Positions 43,089-50,829 of a stretch of 64,000 nt of DNA are shown here, piece by piece (positions within the stretch are counted from its first letter, which is position 1; each line of letters begins with the position of its first letter). Location: positions 7,440,001-7,504,000 of the forward strand of contig CAWFHD010000003.1 of assembly GCA_963815475.1 (NCBI GenBank). The letters run 5' to 3'. The notes below the pieces were generated by a model. It searched no databases and was not told the DNA's origin. It saw only the letters and a program-made list of their open reading frames with translations. The translations under genes were made by a program, and so were the position numbers. The stretch is from Sulfopaludibacter sp963815475. GTDB taxonomy: Bacteria > Acidobacteriota > Terriglobia > Bryobacterales > Bryobacteraceae.

Positions 43089-43577
43089 CTATTTGCTTCG
43101 ATCGGTGCGGAACATGGCGATGGCTTCGATTTCAATTAAGAGTTCCGGCCGGCAGAGGATCGCCTGGATTCCGGTGGAGGCCGGCAAGGGGTCGAGGCCC
43201 TGCTGCTTGAAGAAGGCGGTGCGTTCTTCGTTGAAGGCTTCGTAGTCGCGTTCGATGTCGCGCAGGTAGCAGGTGGTGCGGACGATGTCCTTCCAGGTGG
43301 CGCCTTCGGCGGCCAGGAGCGCGTCGATGTTCTGGTAGGTGCGGCGAAGCTGAGCCCGGAAGTCGCCGATGTGGATGCTGACGCCCTGTTCGTCGATGCT
43401 GGCCGTCCCCGATATCAGTAGAATGGCTAAGCCATTGAGATCAATGCGCAAGCCGCGCGAAAAGGAGCTCGGCTTAGCGTAGTGGTAGGCTTCGTTCAGA
43501 ACCGAAAGGTTGGTGATGGCGCGCTTCTCAACGGGGGCTGCCAGGATCTCTTTCAGGATGTTGGCTTCCAGGATCAT
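43089..43577 (-). CDS. RidA/YjgF-family protein (reactive intermediate deaminase-like)
   Basis: A 162-residue protein with a full RidA domain. The core segments are AILLISGTASIDEQGVSIHI, FRAQLRRTYQNIDALLAAEG, IVRTTCYLRDIERDYEAFNE and ILCRPELLIEIEAIAM, with the conserved Arg in the CRPELL strand (R-P-E). RidA removes toxic enamine intermediates made by PLP enzymes. The N-terminal 40 residues are longer than in RidA itself, as in several subfamilies. The start ATG 43577 is chosen because upstream sequence is the palindromic repeat. It is the first gene of the minus-strand run ending with the copper protein. Confidence 0.84.
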   Translation of the reverse strand: MILEANILKEILAAPVEKRAITNLSVLNEAYHYAKPSSFSRGLRIDLNGLAILLISGTASIDEQGVSIHIGDFRAQLRRTYQNIDALLAAEGATWKDIVRTTCYLRDIERDYEAFNEERTAFFKQQGLDPLPASTGIQAILCRPELLIEIEAIAMFRTDRSK

Positions 43578-43619
43578 GCTTATAATACCCGTATATCTTA
43601 AATAAGTTGCGCGGGAGGG

Positions 43620-43686
43620 AAAAGGCACCGGCTCCCTCGCGGCTCGGAAAGGCGGCTCGGCGGCGTGAGGGAGTCGGCGCCTTTTT
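43620..43686. repeat. Palindromic CACCGGCTCCCT repeat with T-run
   Basis: AAAAGGCACCGGCTCCCTC at 43620-43638 pairs with GAGGGAGTCGGCGCCTTTT at 43667-43685, with two mismatches, around a GCGGCTCGGAAAGGCGGC core. It belongs to the same dispersed family as 35555-35610. The T-run makes it look like a terminator, but it lies between diverging genes, so a repeat is the better label. Confidence 0.6.
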
Positions 43687-43860
43687 GCAACCCGTATATA
43701 CTCTGTAAGACTTTCCGTTTGTCGCCGACGGCAATCCGAATCCAATCAGGACCAGCGGTATCAGGAGGCGGCCGATGCGTTCGGCCGGGCTCTGGACCGT
43801 CTGGCATTCGCGTACGAATTCGATGCGGACAAGCGGCGCGACCTGCTGCAGGAGATCCAC

Positions 43861-44253
43861 GTGGCGCTGTGGCGCAGCTTCGCGACGTTTGACGGACGCT
43901 GCTCGCTGCGAACCTGGGTTTATCGCGTGGCGCATAATGCGGCTTCGTCGCACGTCGTCCGGCAGCGGCGCGCGAATGCTCCGCTGGTGAGTGTCGAGGA
44001 TCTGGACGCGCTGCCGGACGCCGGATCGGGTGAATCCGCGGCAGACCGCCAGCAGGCGCTCGACCGTTTACGGGAGCTGATTCAGCAACTCAAACCCCTC
44101 GACCGGCAAGTCATCCTTTCTTACCTGGAAGGGTTGGATGCTGCCGCGATCGGTGAGATCACGGGGATCTCGCCGGGCAACGCGGCGACCAAAATCCACC
44201 GCATCAAACATTTACTGGCACGCCAGTTTCATCAAGGAGATCGCCATGTCTGA
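43861..44253 (+). CDS. ECF sigma factor, first usable start codon GTG 43861
   Basis: From GTG 43861 the frame gives 130 residues: the end of sigma region 2 (FATFDGRCSLRTWVYRVAHN) and all of region 4 (IQQLKPLDRQVILSYLEGLD, then IGEITGISPGNAATKIHRIK). The same frame continues upstream in perfect sigma pattern (NQDQRYQEAADAFGRAL, then FDADKRRDLLQEIHVALW) to about 43744, yet no ATG, GTG or TTG occurs between there and the stop at 43666. The expected first codon reads TCC at 43741. So the native start seems mutated or misread. The downstream membrane gene overlaps it by 8 bases. Confidence 0.65.
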   Translation: MALWRSFATFDGRCSLRTWVYRVAHNAASSHVVRQRRANAPLVSVEDLDALPDAGSGESAADRQQALDRLRELIQQLKPLDRQVILSYLEGLDAAAIGEITGISPGNAATKIHRIKHLLARQFHQGDRHV

Positions 44254-44794
44254 CGAATTTCAGGATATGTGGCAAGGGCAGAATCCCGAGCCTTTCCATA
44301 TGCCTTTGGAAGTGATCCGGGCAAGGGCCGTCAAGCTGCAGCGTCGTGTGAAATTCCGCAATTTTCGGGAATACGGCGCCGCCGCGCTGGTGTTGCCTTT
44401 CTGCATCCGCTGGACCTGGACCCTGCCCAATCCAGTTATGCGGGCGGGCGCCGGGATGATGGTGATCTGCCTTTTGTATGTGGTGTATCAACTCTACAAG
44501 CGGGGCTCATCGCGGGAGATTGCAGGTGATTGCCTGGAGTTCCACCGTCGCGAACTTGAGCGTCAACGAGACGCTGTCAGCAGTGTATGGCGCTGGTACC
44601 TGGGGCCGATGGTTCCCGGCCTGCTCGTCATGACGCTGGGTTCGTTGTATCACAACAACTCGATACGGCACACGTGGTTTGTGTGGGTATACCTGGTGGT
44701 TTGCGGCTTCTTTTTTTACCTTGTAGGAAAGCTGAATCAACGCGGGGCGCGTAAACTGCAAGAGCAGATCGATGAATTGGATCGGATGAGGTGA
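44246..44794 (+). CDS. Membrane protein, putative anti-sigma partner
   Basis: A 182-residue protein with AAGGAG before ATG 44246. The N-terminal 45 residues are cytoplasmic and charged; then come four hydrophobic segments at about 47-60, 67-82, 121-135 and 143-160, and a coiled C-terminal helix (LQEQIDELDRMR). Overlap with the preceding sigma gene points to an anti-sigma or sensor function, although there is no zinc-finger motif. A similar pair follows at once (44839-45935). The sequence is not a recognised family. Confidence 0.6.
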   Translation: MSDEFQDMWQGQNPEPFHMPLEVIRARAVKLQRRVKFRNFREYGAAALVLPFCIRWTWTLPNPVMRAGAGMMVICLLYVVYQLYKRGSSREIAGDCLEFHRRELERQRDAVSSVWRWYLGPMVPGLLVMTLGSLYHNNSIRHTWFVWVYLVVCGFFFYLVGKLNQRGARKLQEQIDELDRMR

Positions 44795-44838
44795 TGTTAC
44801 CGATCCGTTTTCGGCCCTTCGGGTAATACTGTTCAGAC

Positions 44839-45387
44839 ATGGGACATCGAAAGCCCGACCGGCTTCTTCACGACGCTCGACAGGGAAAAGAAACGGCGTT
44901 CCTGCGACTATTTGACGATCACCACCTGCCGCTGTTCCGTTACGCCTGGCGGCTGACCGGGTCGATGGCGGACGCAGAGGATATCGTGCAGGAGTGCTTC
45001 CTGGGTCTGCTGCGGCCGGAGTGCAATTTCGATCCGGCTCGGACTGAGGTGCGCACGTACCTTTTCGGCGCGGTGCGCAACCAGGCGCTCAAGCGATTGC
45101 GGCGGCTAGCGGAGGGCGAGGTTCCGGAGACGCCGGACCATCGAACGCCGGAAGCGGCGGCGCTGGAAGGGGAGATTGCCGGGGCGGTAGCTCGCGCTAT
45201 CGCGCAGTTGCCGGAGTCGCAGCGCGAGGTGCTGCTGCTGGCGCATTACGAACAGATGTCGCTGGCGGAGATCGCGGAAATCACGGAATTGGAAGTGACC
45301 GCCGTGAAGTCGCGCCTGCAGAGGGCGCGGGCCGACTTGCGAGAGAAATTGGCGGCCTATTCGCCGCATCAGGAGCGGACCATATGA
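44839..45387 (+). CDS. ECF-family sigma factor
   Basis: A complete 182-residue sigma factor: region 2 in FLRLFDDHHLPLFRYAWRLT, DAEDIVQECFLGLL and RTYLFGAVRNQALKRLR; region 4 in LPESQREVLLLAHYEQMSLA, then IAEITELEVTAVKSRLQRAR. Start ATG 44839. It differs from the sigma gene at 43861, so the tandem is not a recent duplication. The next gene starts within its final codons (four-base overlap), as expected for a sigma/anti-sigma pair. Confidence 0.9.
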   Translation: MGHRKPDRLLHDARQGKETAFLRLFDDHHLPLFRYAWRLTGSMADAEDIVQECFLGLLRPECNFDPARTEVRTYLFGAVRNQALKRLRRLAEGEVPETPDHRTPEAAALEGEIAGAVARAIAQLPESQREVLLLAHYEQMSLAEIAEITELEVTAVKSRLQRARADLREKLAAYSPHQERTI

Positions 45388-45935
45388 ACGACACAGAGCT
45401 CGACCAATTGTTGAATACTTGGGAAGCGCCGATGCCGCCGCGAACTTTGCGGTCGGACCTGCGAGATCGGTTCCCGCGGGCGGAACGGCGGTGGTTCGGC
45501 CGTCCGCTGCGATGGGTGCTGGTCGGTATCGTGGCCTGCGCCACGCTGGCGATAGGGACAGAGCAGGGAAGCGGGAGGCCCTTCGGTTGGCTGTTTGAGA
45601 GATTGCGGGGCTTCTACGAATCTTTTATGTACGGGGTCGGAGGGTATCAGGCCGCAGCGGTGCGCAATCAGATCCGCGCTTCCAATCCGCAAGTCTACGT
45701 AGATGGCCACCTCGCCGGTCCGATCATATACAAAGGCGGCGCGACCTTGTGGGTGGACGTTCCAGGCGATCGCGCATACGGTGTTTCGACCTATCACGAT
45801 AAGAATTGGCCGGAGGCGGGGCGGGTGCACGACAACCTTTTGGAGTTTCAGGCCGGCGGCCATCAGGTCCGAATTGTGTGCGACAAGCCCGTGGTGGAAT
45901 CGGATCTCCCGGTGTACTGGATTAGGCAGCCGTGA
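45384..45935 (+). CDS. Single-pass membrane protein, probable anti-sigma factor
   Basis: A 183-residue protein overlapping the sigma gene by four bases. Residues 1-41 are cytoplasmic (MNDTELDQLLNTWEAPMPP, then LRSDLRDRFPRA), a compact motif like those of DNA-binding-type anti-sigma factors. One transmembrane helix follows (about 44-58, WVLVGIVACATLAIG), and an outer domain of about 120 residues with the VYVDGHLAGPIIYKGGATLW, VDVPGDRAYGVSTY pattern, which looks beta-rich. No ZAS motif is present. The outer part may sense an envelope signal. Confidence 0.65.
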   Translation: MNDTELDQLLNTWEAPMPPRTLRSDLRDRFPRAERRWFGRPLRWVLVGIVACATLAIGTEQGSGRPFGWLFERLRGFYESFMYGVGGYQAAAVRNQIRASNPQVYVDGHLAGPIIYKGGATLWVDVPGDRAYGVSTYHDKNWPEAGRVHDNLLEFQAGGHQVRIVCDKPVVESDLPVYWIRQP

Positions 45936-45936
45936 A

Positions 45937-46011
45937 CAGTGGCGCCGGGGGTCTTGCCGCCGGCGAATTCTCGAGCACGCTATGCCGGCGGCAAGATCGC
46001 CGGCACCACTG
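45937..46011. repeat. Large imperfect palindrome between anti-sigma gene and pgk
   Basis: CAGTGG at 45937-45942 pairs with CCACTG at 46006-46011. Inside, TCTTGCCGCCGGC at 45952-45964 pairs with GCCGGCGGCAAGA at 45984-45996, 13 bp perfect, around a loop of about 19 bases. The arm sequences GCCGGCGGCAAGA and CACCACT also occur around 50540-50565. It starts two bases after the stop of the anti-sigma gene and may double as a terminator. Confidence 0.6.
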
Positions 46012-46024
46012 AGCTGCATGTTAA

Positions 46025-46050
46025 CCTCAAATGGAAACCAACATTTGAGG
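46025..46050 (+). promoter_or_regulatory. Leader hairpin over the pgk ribosome binding site
   Basis: CCTCAAAT at 46025-46032 pairs perfectly with ATTTGAGG at 46043-46050 around a ten-base loop. The 3' arm ends in GAGG, the only Shine-Dalgarno-like sequence before pgk, seven bases from ATG 46058. Translation of pgk could thus be limited by the hairpin. The regulatory meaning is inferred. Confidence 0.45.
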
Positions 46051-46057
46051 CCTTGAT

Positions 46058-47233
46058 ATGTCATATCTATCCATTCGCGATCTCGATCTGAACGGCAAGC
46101 GGGTGTTCATCCGCGTCGATTTCAACGTTCCTCTGCAAAAGAACGACAAAGGTGAGATGGAAATCACCAGCGACAAGCGCATTAAGGCGTCGCTCCCCAC
46201 CATTCAATACGCCCTGGAGCATGGAGCCGGCGTGATTCTGGCGTCGCATTTGGGCCGTCCCAAGGGAAAAGTGAATCCCGAGATGAGCTTGAAGCCCGCG
46301 GCAGCTCGCCTGGAAGCGCTGCTCAAGCGCCCGGTGAAGATGGCACCCGATTGCGTTGGCCCCGAAGTGGAGGCTATGAAACCCGCGCCCGGCGCAGTGC
46401 TGCTGTTAGAGAATCTGCGATTCCATCCCGAGGAAGAGAAGAACGATCCTGCCTTCGCGAAAAAGCTGGCGGCGCTGTGCGATGTGTACGTGAACGATGC
46501 TTTTGGCTCGGCGCATCGCGCGCATGCGTCCACTGAGGGCATGATTCAGTTCGTATCGAAGGCCGCGGCGGGCTTGTTGATGGAAGCCGAACTTAAATAT
46601 TTAGGAATGGCGACGACAAACCCGGCGCGGCCGTGCGTTGCGATCCTTGGCGGGGCTAAGGTTTCGGACAAGATCGAAGTGATTCAGAACCTGGGCAAGG
46701 TAGTGGACAAGCTGCTGATTGGCGGCGCCATGGCTTACACGTTCCTCAAGGCGCAGGGCAAGCCGACAGGGAAGTCGCTGGTGGAAGACGATAAGGTGGA
46801 ACTGGCCGGGAATCTTCTGAAGGAATTGGGCAGCAAACTGATGCTGCCGGTGGACCACGTGGTGGTATCGGAGATCGCGGCGGGCGCGGCGAATGAAGCG
46901 GTCGAGACGATTCCCGCGGACAAGATCGCGGTAGATATCGGGCCGAAGACCATCGCGGAATTCGCGGCAGTCGTGGCAGGCGCCAAGACCGTGATCTGGA
47001 ATGGACCAATGGGAATCTTTGAGAAGCCGCCGTTCGATAAGGGCACGGTGGGAGTGGCGAAGGCGGTGGCAGAGTCGGGCGCAACTTCGGTTGTGGGCGG
47101 CGGCGATTCCGAGAAGGCGATCAAGGCGGCAGGGGTCACGGACAAGATTACGCACGTGTCCACCGGCGGTGGAGCGTCGCTGGAATTTCTGGCCGGGATC
47201 CAGTTGCCGGGCGTCGCTGCGCTGGAGCAGTAA
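46058..47233 (+). CDS. pgk: Phosphoglycerate kinase
   Basis: A 391-residue glycolytic enzyme that transfers phosphate between 1,3-bisphosphoglycerate and ADP. Conserved segments are present: GKRVFIRVDFNVPL, the LASHLGRPKG basic patch, LLENLRFHPEEEKND, DVYVNDAFGSAHRAHAST, AILGGAKVSDKI and, for nucleotide binding, VIWNGPMGIFE and VVGGGDSEKAI with HVSTGGGASLEFL. The length is normal and no residue appears lost. It stands alone rather than beside gap or tpiA, separated from the sigma pair by a palindrome and leader hairpin. Confidence 0.97.
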   Translation: MSYLSIRDLDLNGKRVFIRVDFNVPLQKNDKGEMEITSDKRIKASLPTIQYALEHGAGVILASHLGRPKGKVNPEMSLKPAAARLEALLKRPVKMAPDCVGPEVEAMKPAPGAVLLLENLRFHPEEEKNDPAFAKKLAALCDVYVNDAFGSAHRAHASTEGMIQFVSKAAAGLLMEAELKYLGMATTNPARPCVAILGGAKVSDKIEVIQNLGKVVDKLLIGGAMAYTFLKAQGKPTGKSLVEDDKVELAGNLLKELGSKLMLPVDHVVVSEIAAGAANEAVETIPADKIAVDIGPKTIAEFAAVVAGAKTVIWNGPMGIFEKPPFDKGTVGVAKAVAESGATSVVGGGDSEKAIKAAGVTDKITHVSTGGGASLEFLAGIQLPGVAALEQ

Positions 47234-47270
47234 GGCAGCGCACCGACTCCCTACGGTCGCGGCTCGGAAT
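47233..47270. repeat. CACCGACTCCCT repeat after pgk
   Basis: GCACCGACTCCCTACGGTC followed by GCGGCTCGGAA lies immediately after the pgk stop codon. It is a half-unit of the dispersed repeat family: the opposite arm (AGGGAGTCGGT) is absent. Confidence 0.5.
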
Positions 47271-47316
47271 GAGTTTTGATTTTACGCCGCCCCGCGACGT
47301 CGCATGTGTTCGCCAT

Positions 47317-47406
47317 TCAACTGGATACGCCGAAGCGGGGTAGCACCCACTTCATCACGGCGATGTAAGCCAGGAAGCCCCCGGCGATCAGTAACCATTC
47401 GGGCAT
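47317..47406 (-). CDS. Tiny single-helix membrane ORF, possible UGA readthrough
   Basis: ATG 47404-47406 opens a 29-codon frame encoding MPEWLLIAGGFLAYIAVMK followed by WVLPRFGVSS, a single transmembrane helix with a basic end, stopping at TGA 47317-47319. It begins 24 bases after the GH31-like gene on the same strand. Past the TGA the same frame reads MANTCDVAGRRK and stays open to TAG 47251-47253. A Cys five codons after the TGA makes a U-x4-C arrangement possible if the TGA encodes selenocysteine. No ribosome binding site is strong, and I could not confirm a SECIS hairpin. It may be only a short membrane peptide. Confidence 0.35.
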   Translation of the reverse strand: MPEWLLIAGGFLAYIAVMKWVLPRFGVSS

Positions 47407-47430
47407 CTACTACTATGGTCGCATAACGCG

Positions 47431-48927
47431 CTACCAGCTTAGGTTGATGATGCAGTCTTCGTTGGCCTTGGCGTGTACCCGGACTTGCAGGTTCTTTTGC
47501 GGGGCGTCGTAAAACCAGGTGTGGTCGGCCATTTCCTTGAGCGACTGCACCTGGCGGTATTGCGTGTTTTCGAACGCCACTTCGACGGGCTTGTCGACGT
47601 GGTGGACCACCCATTGATAGTCGCGCTCCTTCCTGGACTCGATCTCTAACCGCATGATGTCAGCGGCTGGGGCGGCGTGGACCTGCGAATACTCGCCGAG
47701 ATCCTCTTCCAGGAAGAAGAATTCGGCGCCGAGTTTGGGGAAGTAATGCAGCGCCATCCCGTTGGACGCGGCCAGCGGCACTATTGTCCCGTTGCGCGCG
47801 AACACCGGCAGTGCCTGCGTCTGCACTGAGACGGTGCGACGTCCGGGCGAGACTTCGTTGGTCTCCAGGTTTGTCCAGATGCCCTGCGGCAAGTAGACTG
47901 AGCGCTTGGCAGTAGTGTCGACGATGGGCGCCACCAGCATCTCGTCCCCCAGCATGAACTCGTCGGCGTGGCGCGCGCATTCCGGATCGTCGGCAAACTG
48001 GAAGGGCAGGGGATGCCACATAGGGTAGCCGTGATACTCGATCTCGGGCACGTAGGCAGCGAAGAAGGCATCCAACTGTTTGCGGAAACCGCTCAGGCCT
48101 ACCGTGCCCGGGCTAGCTCCCGGCACCAGCGAGCCGATCTGGCGCGCGCGCTGCTGCAGCAAAGGCGCTGCCGGGTTGTAAGGACTCAAGTCAAAGCCCG
48201 GTTCGAGCACACCCGACATGGCGGCGTGGACCAACATGAGCAGCGAGTCGCGCAATCCGTTCCACTCCATCGGCGACGCGGGCGCGCGCCACGGATGCGC
48301 CACGGGTCCGACGGCGTTGCGTTCCTTGAAAATCTCCTTGACGGTGGGACCGTAGTAGAAGTAATAGTCGACACGCGGCGATTCCACGCGATAGCGGTCG
48401 GCGGCGGTGAAGTCGAAACGAAACGGTCCGCTGCCCACGTGATACTCGCCGAAGCCCGTGCTCGATATCAGGAATGGCATCTCGGCGTTGACCGCCGTGC
48501 CGCGCAGGTCGAGCGTGGGAGAGGTGCTGGGGCCCAAGCCGTAGAAGCGCGCGCCAGGCGTCATGGAGCGTTCCCACACCACACCGGTCTCGTCCGCGCG
48601 CGGCTCCGAAAGATCGGCGCAAAGCTGCGTGCCATCGGCCTTGCGAACCCGCAGCAGCAGACCGTGCTTTTGTATCGTCACATCGAGAAAGGAGGATGTG
48701 ACGCGCAGCGTGCCGGGCGTATCGTCCACATGCACCGCGACGGGTTCGTTAGTTTTCTCAGGACTCGCGGCGGGAAGGGGACCATCCAGCGAGCGGCGGA
48801 AATGGAAGGTGCTATTGCTCAGCCAAACCATTTCCGCGCTGCCGTGGTCGAGCCGCAATTCGATGCGGTTGCCATGCGGCGCAAACGATAGCAGCGTGGC
48901 GACTGCCGCTAGCGCTTGCGGCCCCAT
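47431..48927 (-). CDS. GH31-like protein lacking most of the catalytic barrel
   Basis: A 498-residue protein. Residues 1-200 match the N-terminal sugar-binding beta-sandwich of GH31 alpha-glucosidases (RFYGLGPSTSPTLDLRGTA, then FRFDFTAADRYRVESPRVDY and YYFYYGPTVKEIF). The C-terminal half has the GH31 distal domains (DEFMLGDEMLVAPIVDTTA, RSVYLPQGIWTNLETNE, LPVFARNGTIVPLA). Between them only about 110 residues remain where the catalytic barrel should be, and no WxDMNE nucleophile or acid-base Asp segment is seen. It is therefore probably inactive or a binding protein. It overlaps the M24 peptidase gene upstream (TAATG). Confidence 0.7.
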   Translation of the reverse strand: MGPQALAAVATLLSFAPHGNRIELRLDHGSAEMVWLSNSTFHFRRSLDGPLPAASPEKTNEPVAVHVDDTPGTLRVTSSFLDVTIQKHGLLLRVRKADGTQLCADLSEPRADETGVVWERSMTPGARFYGLGPSTSPTLDLRGTAVNAEMPFLISSTGFGEYHVGSGPFRFDFTAADRYRVESPRVDYYFYYGPTVKEIFKERNAVGPVAHPWRAPASPMEWNGLRDSLLMLVHAAMSGVLEPGFDLSPYNPAAPLLQQRARQIGSLVPGASPGTVGLSGFRKQLDAFFAAYVPEIEYHGYPMWHPLPFQFADDPECARHADEFMLGDEMLVAPIVDTTAKRSVYLPQGIWTNLETNEVSPGRRTVSVQTQALPVFARNGTIVPLAASNGMALHYFPKLGAEFFFLEEDLGEYSQVHAAPAADIMRLEIESRKERDYQWVVHHVDKPVEVAFENTQYRQVQSLKEMADHTWFYDAPQKNLQVRVHAKANEDCIINLSW

Positions 48928-50096
48928 TAGAGGAGAGCCATCTCGCGCTGGATCTGGCCGGTGACCCGCGCGTCGGTATCGCCAATGAACATATTGATCT
49001 CGGAGCGCACGCCGAATTCCGGCAGGTAGACGCCGGGCTCCACGGAGAAGCAGGTCCAGGGAGAGACGCGGCGCTCATCGTGATTTTCGAAGTTGTCCAT
49101 GTTGGCGCCGTTGCCGTGCACCTCGACGCCGATGGAGTGTCCGGTGCGATGCGTGAAGTACTCGCCGAAGCCGGCGGCCTGGATGACGCCGCGGCAGGCA
49201 TCGTCCACCTCGAAACCACGAAGGTCGTAGCCGTCGGCCTTGGCCTTCATGACCCGCGCAATGGCGGCGTCGCGGGCGCCGGTCACCACGCCGAAGACCT
49301 GGCGCATCCGGTCGCTGGGGTTGTCGCCGCAAAAGGCCGTCCAGGTGATGTCGTAATAGACGGCGTCAGCCTGGTCGAGCTTGGCCCACATATCGAGCAG
49401 GACCCAATCGCCCGGCTTGATGGGGTCATGCTTTTCTTCGGTGGGTTCGTAGTGCGGGTTCGACGCGTTGGCGTTGGCGCCCACGATGGGGCCATGATCG
49501 GTGAAGAGGCCCGCCTTGGTGAAGCCGGCGCGCACGGCGAGTTTCACTTCGAGTTCGGTCACAGGAGCGCCGTTGCGAGTGCGCTCATGGATCAGCGCAA
49601 AGGCTTCGGCACGGACCTTGTCGACGCGGCGGCCGGCCTCCAGGTGCGACTCCAACTGATCGGCGGTCCAGCGCGCTTCGAAGGTCTGGATCAACTCGGC
49701 GGAACTCACCACGTCGATGCCGAGGCTGCGGACCAGGTCGACCGTGCCGGCGTCCACCATCGCGACGTACGGGATGGCACAGAGCGGCGAATATTGCATG
49801 GCAATTTTCTTCAGGCCACTGGTAATGTGGCGCAGACCTTCGATCTGCTCGGTCCAACTGGAATAGGGCGTCTTTTCACCGGGCAGGGGAGCGGTCATAT
49901 TGCGCTCGATGCGATGCTCCAGGCCGCGCGGTTCGCCATTGGCCGGAATCAGGTAATACCAGCGGCGAGTGGGCGTCCGCGGAGGGTTGAAGCCGAGGAC
50001 CCGGTAAGCCAGCGGATCGCGGACATGGTGGTCGAAGAACAGCCAGCCGTCCAGTTTCTGATTGCGGAGTTCCTGCTGAATTTTTTCAATTTGCAT
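48927..50096 (-). CDS. M24-family metallopeptidase (Xaa-Pro aminopeptidase-like)
   Basis: A 389-residue peptidase with a creatinase-type N-domain (about 1-150, LDGWLFFDHHVRDPLAYRVL) and a pita-bread catalytic domain. The five metal ligands can be placed in WVLLDMWAKLDQ (Asp), AVYYDITWTAF (Asp), THRTGHSIGVEVHG (His), FSVEPGVYLPEFG (Glu) and VRSEINMFIG (Glu). Such enzymes remove the residue before a proline with two Mn or Co ions. Its stop overlaps the start of the GH31-like gene, so they are cotranscribed, perhaps with no shared pathway. Confidence 0.9.
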   Translation of the reverse strand: MQIEKIQQELRNQKLDGWLFFDHHVRDPLAYRVLGFNPPRTPTRRWYYLIPANGEPRGLEHRIERNMTAPLPGEKTPYSSWTEQIEGLRHITSGLKKIAMQYSPLCAIPYVAMVDAGTVDLVRSLGIDVVSSAELIQTFEARWTADQLESHLEAGRRVDKVRAEAFALIHERTRNGAPVTELEVKLAVRAGFTKAGLFTDHGPIVGANANASNPHYEPTEEKHDPIKPGDWVLLDMWAKLDQADAVYYDITWTAFCGDNPSDRMRQVFGVVTGARDAAIARVMKAKADGYDLRGFEVDDACRGVIQAAGFGEYFTHRTGHSIGVEVHGNGANMDNFENHDERRVSPWTCFSVEPGVYLPEFGVRSEINMFIGDTDARVTGQIQREMALL

Positions 50097-50130
50097 AGCG
50101 CGCTTTTTAGTCTACCGGTAAACTGGCGTC

Positions 50131-50511
50131 ATGTGGGACTTCAACCAACCATACTTTGAGGGCAAGCTGATTCCGTCCGAGGATGCGTGGCGGAGGCTGG
50201 AAGACTGGCGCGCAGCGGGCAAAGAGGTGGGGGTGTGGTACGTGGCGAAGACGGGCTCGGTACGGACGCTCGGGACAGTGGACTTGGTGCGTAACGGTCG
50301 ATTGGAACTGCGGGGCACTACGGTGCGGGCGGGTTTCAATTTGAAAGACGCGACGTTTGCGTATGCTCCAATGCAGTTGTTTCCACGATGGCCAATGGGC
50401 CCGATGGTGGAAGTGATGGCGCTGCAGGCGGCGTTTCCGACCGGCGATTGGCTGATGCTGGCCGAAGGGATGCGGCCGGAGGGATTGCCGATGCGGGAAT
50501 TACCGATGTAG
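50131..50511 (+). CDS. Conserved-looking hypothetical protein
   Basis: A 126-residue soluble protein with no signal peptide or membrane helix. It is rich in Trp (EDAWRRLEDWRAAGKEVGVW) and has a Gly-Thr-Val beta pattern (VRTLGTVDLVRNGRLELRGT) and a Met/Pro-rich end (LFPRWPMGPMVEVMALQAAF). I do not recognise a family. It is transcribed divergently from the M24 gene with about 34 bases between the starts. Confidence 0.65.
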   Translation: MWDFNQPYFEGKLIPSEDAWRRLEDWRAAGKEVGVWYVAKTGSVRTLGTVDLVRNGRLELRGTTVRAGFNLKDATFAYAPMQLFPRWPMGPMVEVMALQAAFPTGDWLMLAEGMRPEGLPMRELPM

Positions 50512-50565
50512 GACACAACCACCGGCCTTGCTCAAGGCGGCCGGTGGCAAGACCACCAGCACCAC

Positions 50566-50829
50566 TCACACTCCAGCGAGCTTACTGTCTAAGTCTGCTT
50601 GATCGATTCCTTCGATCTCGACCAGCTTCATTCGCGAGGTGGCTCCCGTCACGATGCGCACTTGGGATCGCGGCACGGCGCAGAGGGCGGCGAAGAAACG
50701 GATGCATTCGTCGTTGGCTTTGCCATCCACCGGAGGGGCAGCGATGTCGAGTTTCCAGGCGTCTCCGAACCGGCCGGCGAGCGCCGAGCGTTTGGCGCGG
50801 GGATGCACTTTTACCGTGAGACGCGCCAT
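50566..50829 (-). CDS. DUF167 (YggU-like) protein
   Basis: An 87-residue protein of the YggU/DUF167 family: LTVKVHPRAKRSALAG at the start, then LDIAAPPVDGKANDECIRFF, AVPRSQVRIVTGATSRMKLV and EIEG. The family is small, alpha/beta, and of unknown function, often next to proC, yggT or export genes. It overlaps the C-terminal part of the Wzt-like gene by 19 bases on the same strand. Length is standard. Confidence 0.9.
   Translation of the reverse strand: MARLTVKVHPRAKRSALAGRFGDAWKLDIAAPPVDGKANDECIRFFAALCAVPRSQVRIVTGATSRMKLVEIEGIDQADLDSKLAGV

Noticed and set aside
43762..43776. AGGAGG followed by ATG 43774 as a start for the sigma factor
   Set aside because: The ATG is out of frame with the sigma pattern; the resulting peptide has no sigma motif. 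The AGGAGG arises from the coding sequence itself.
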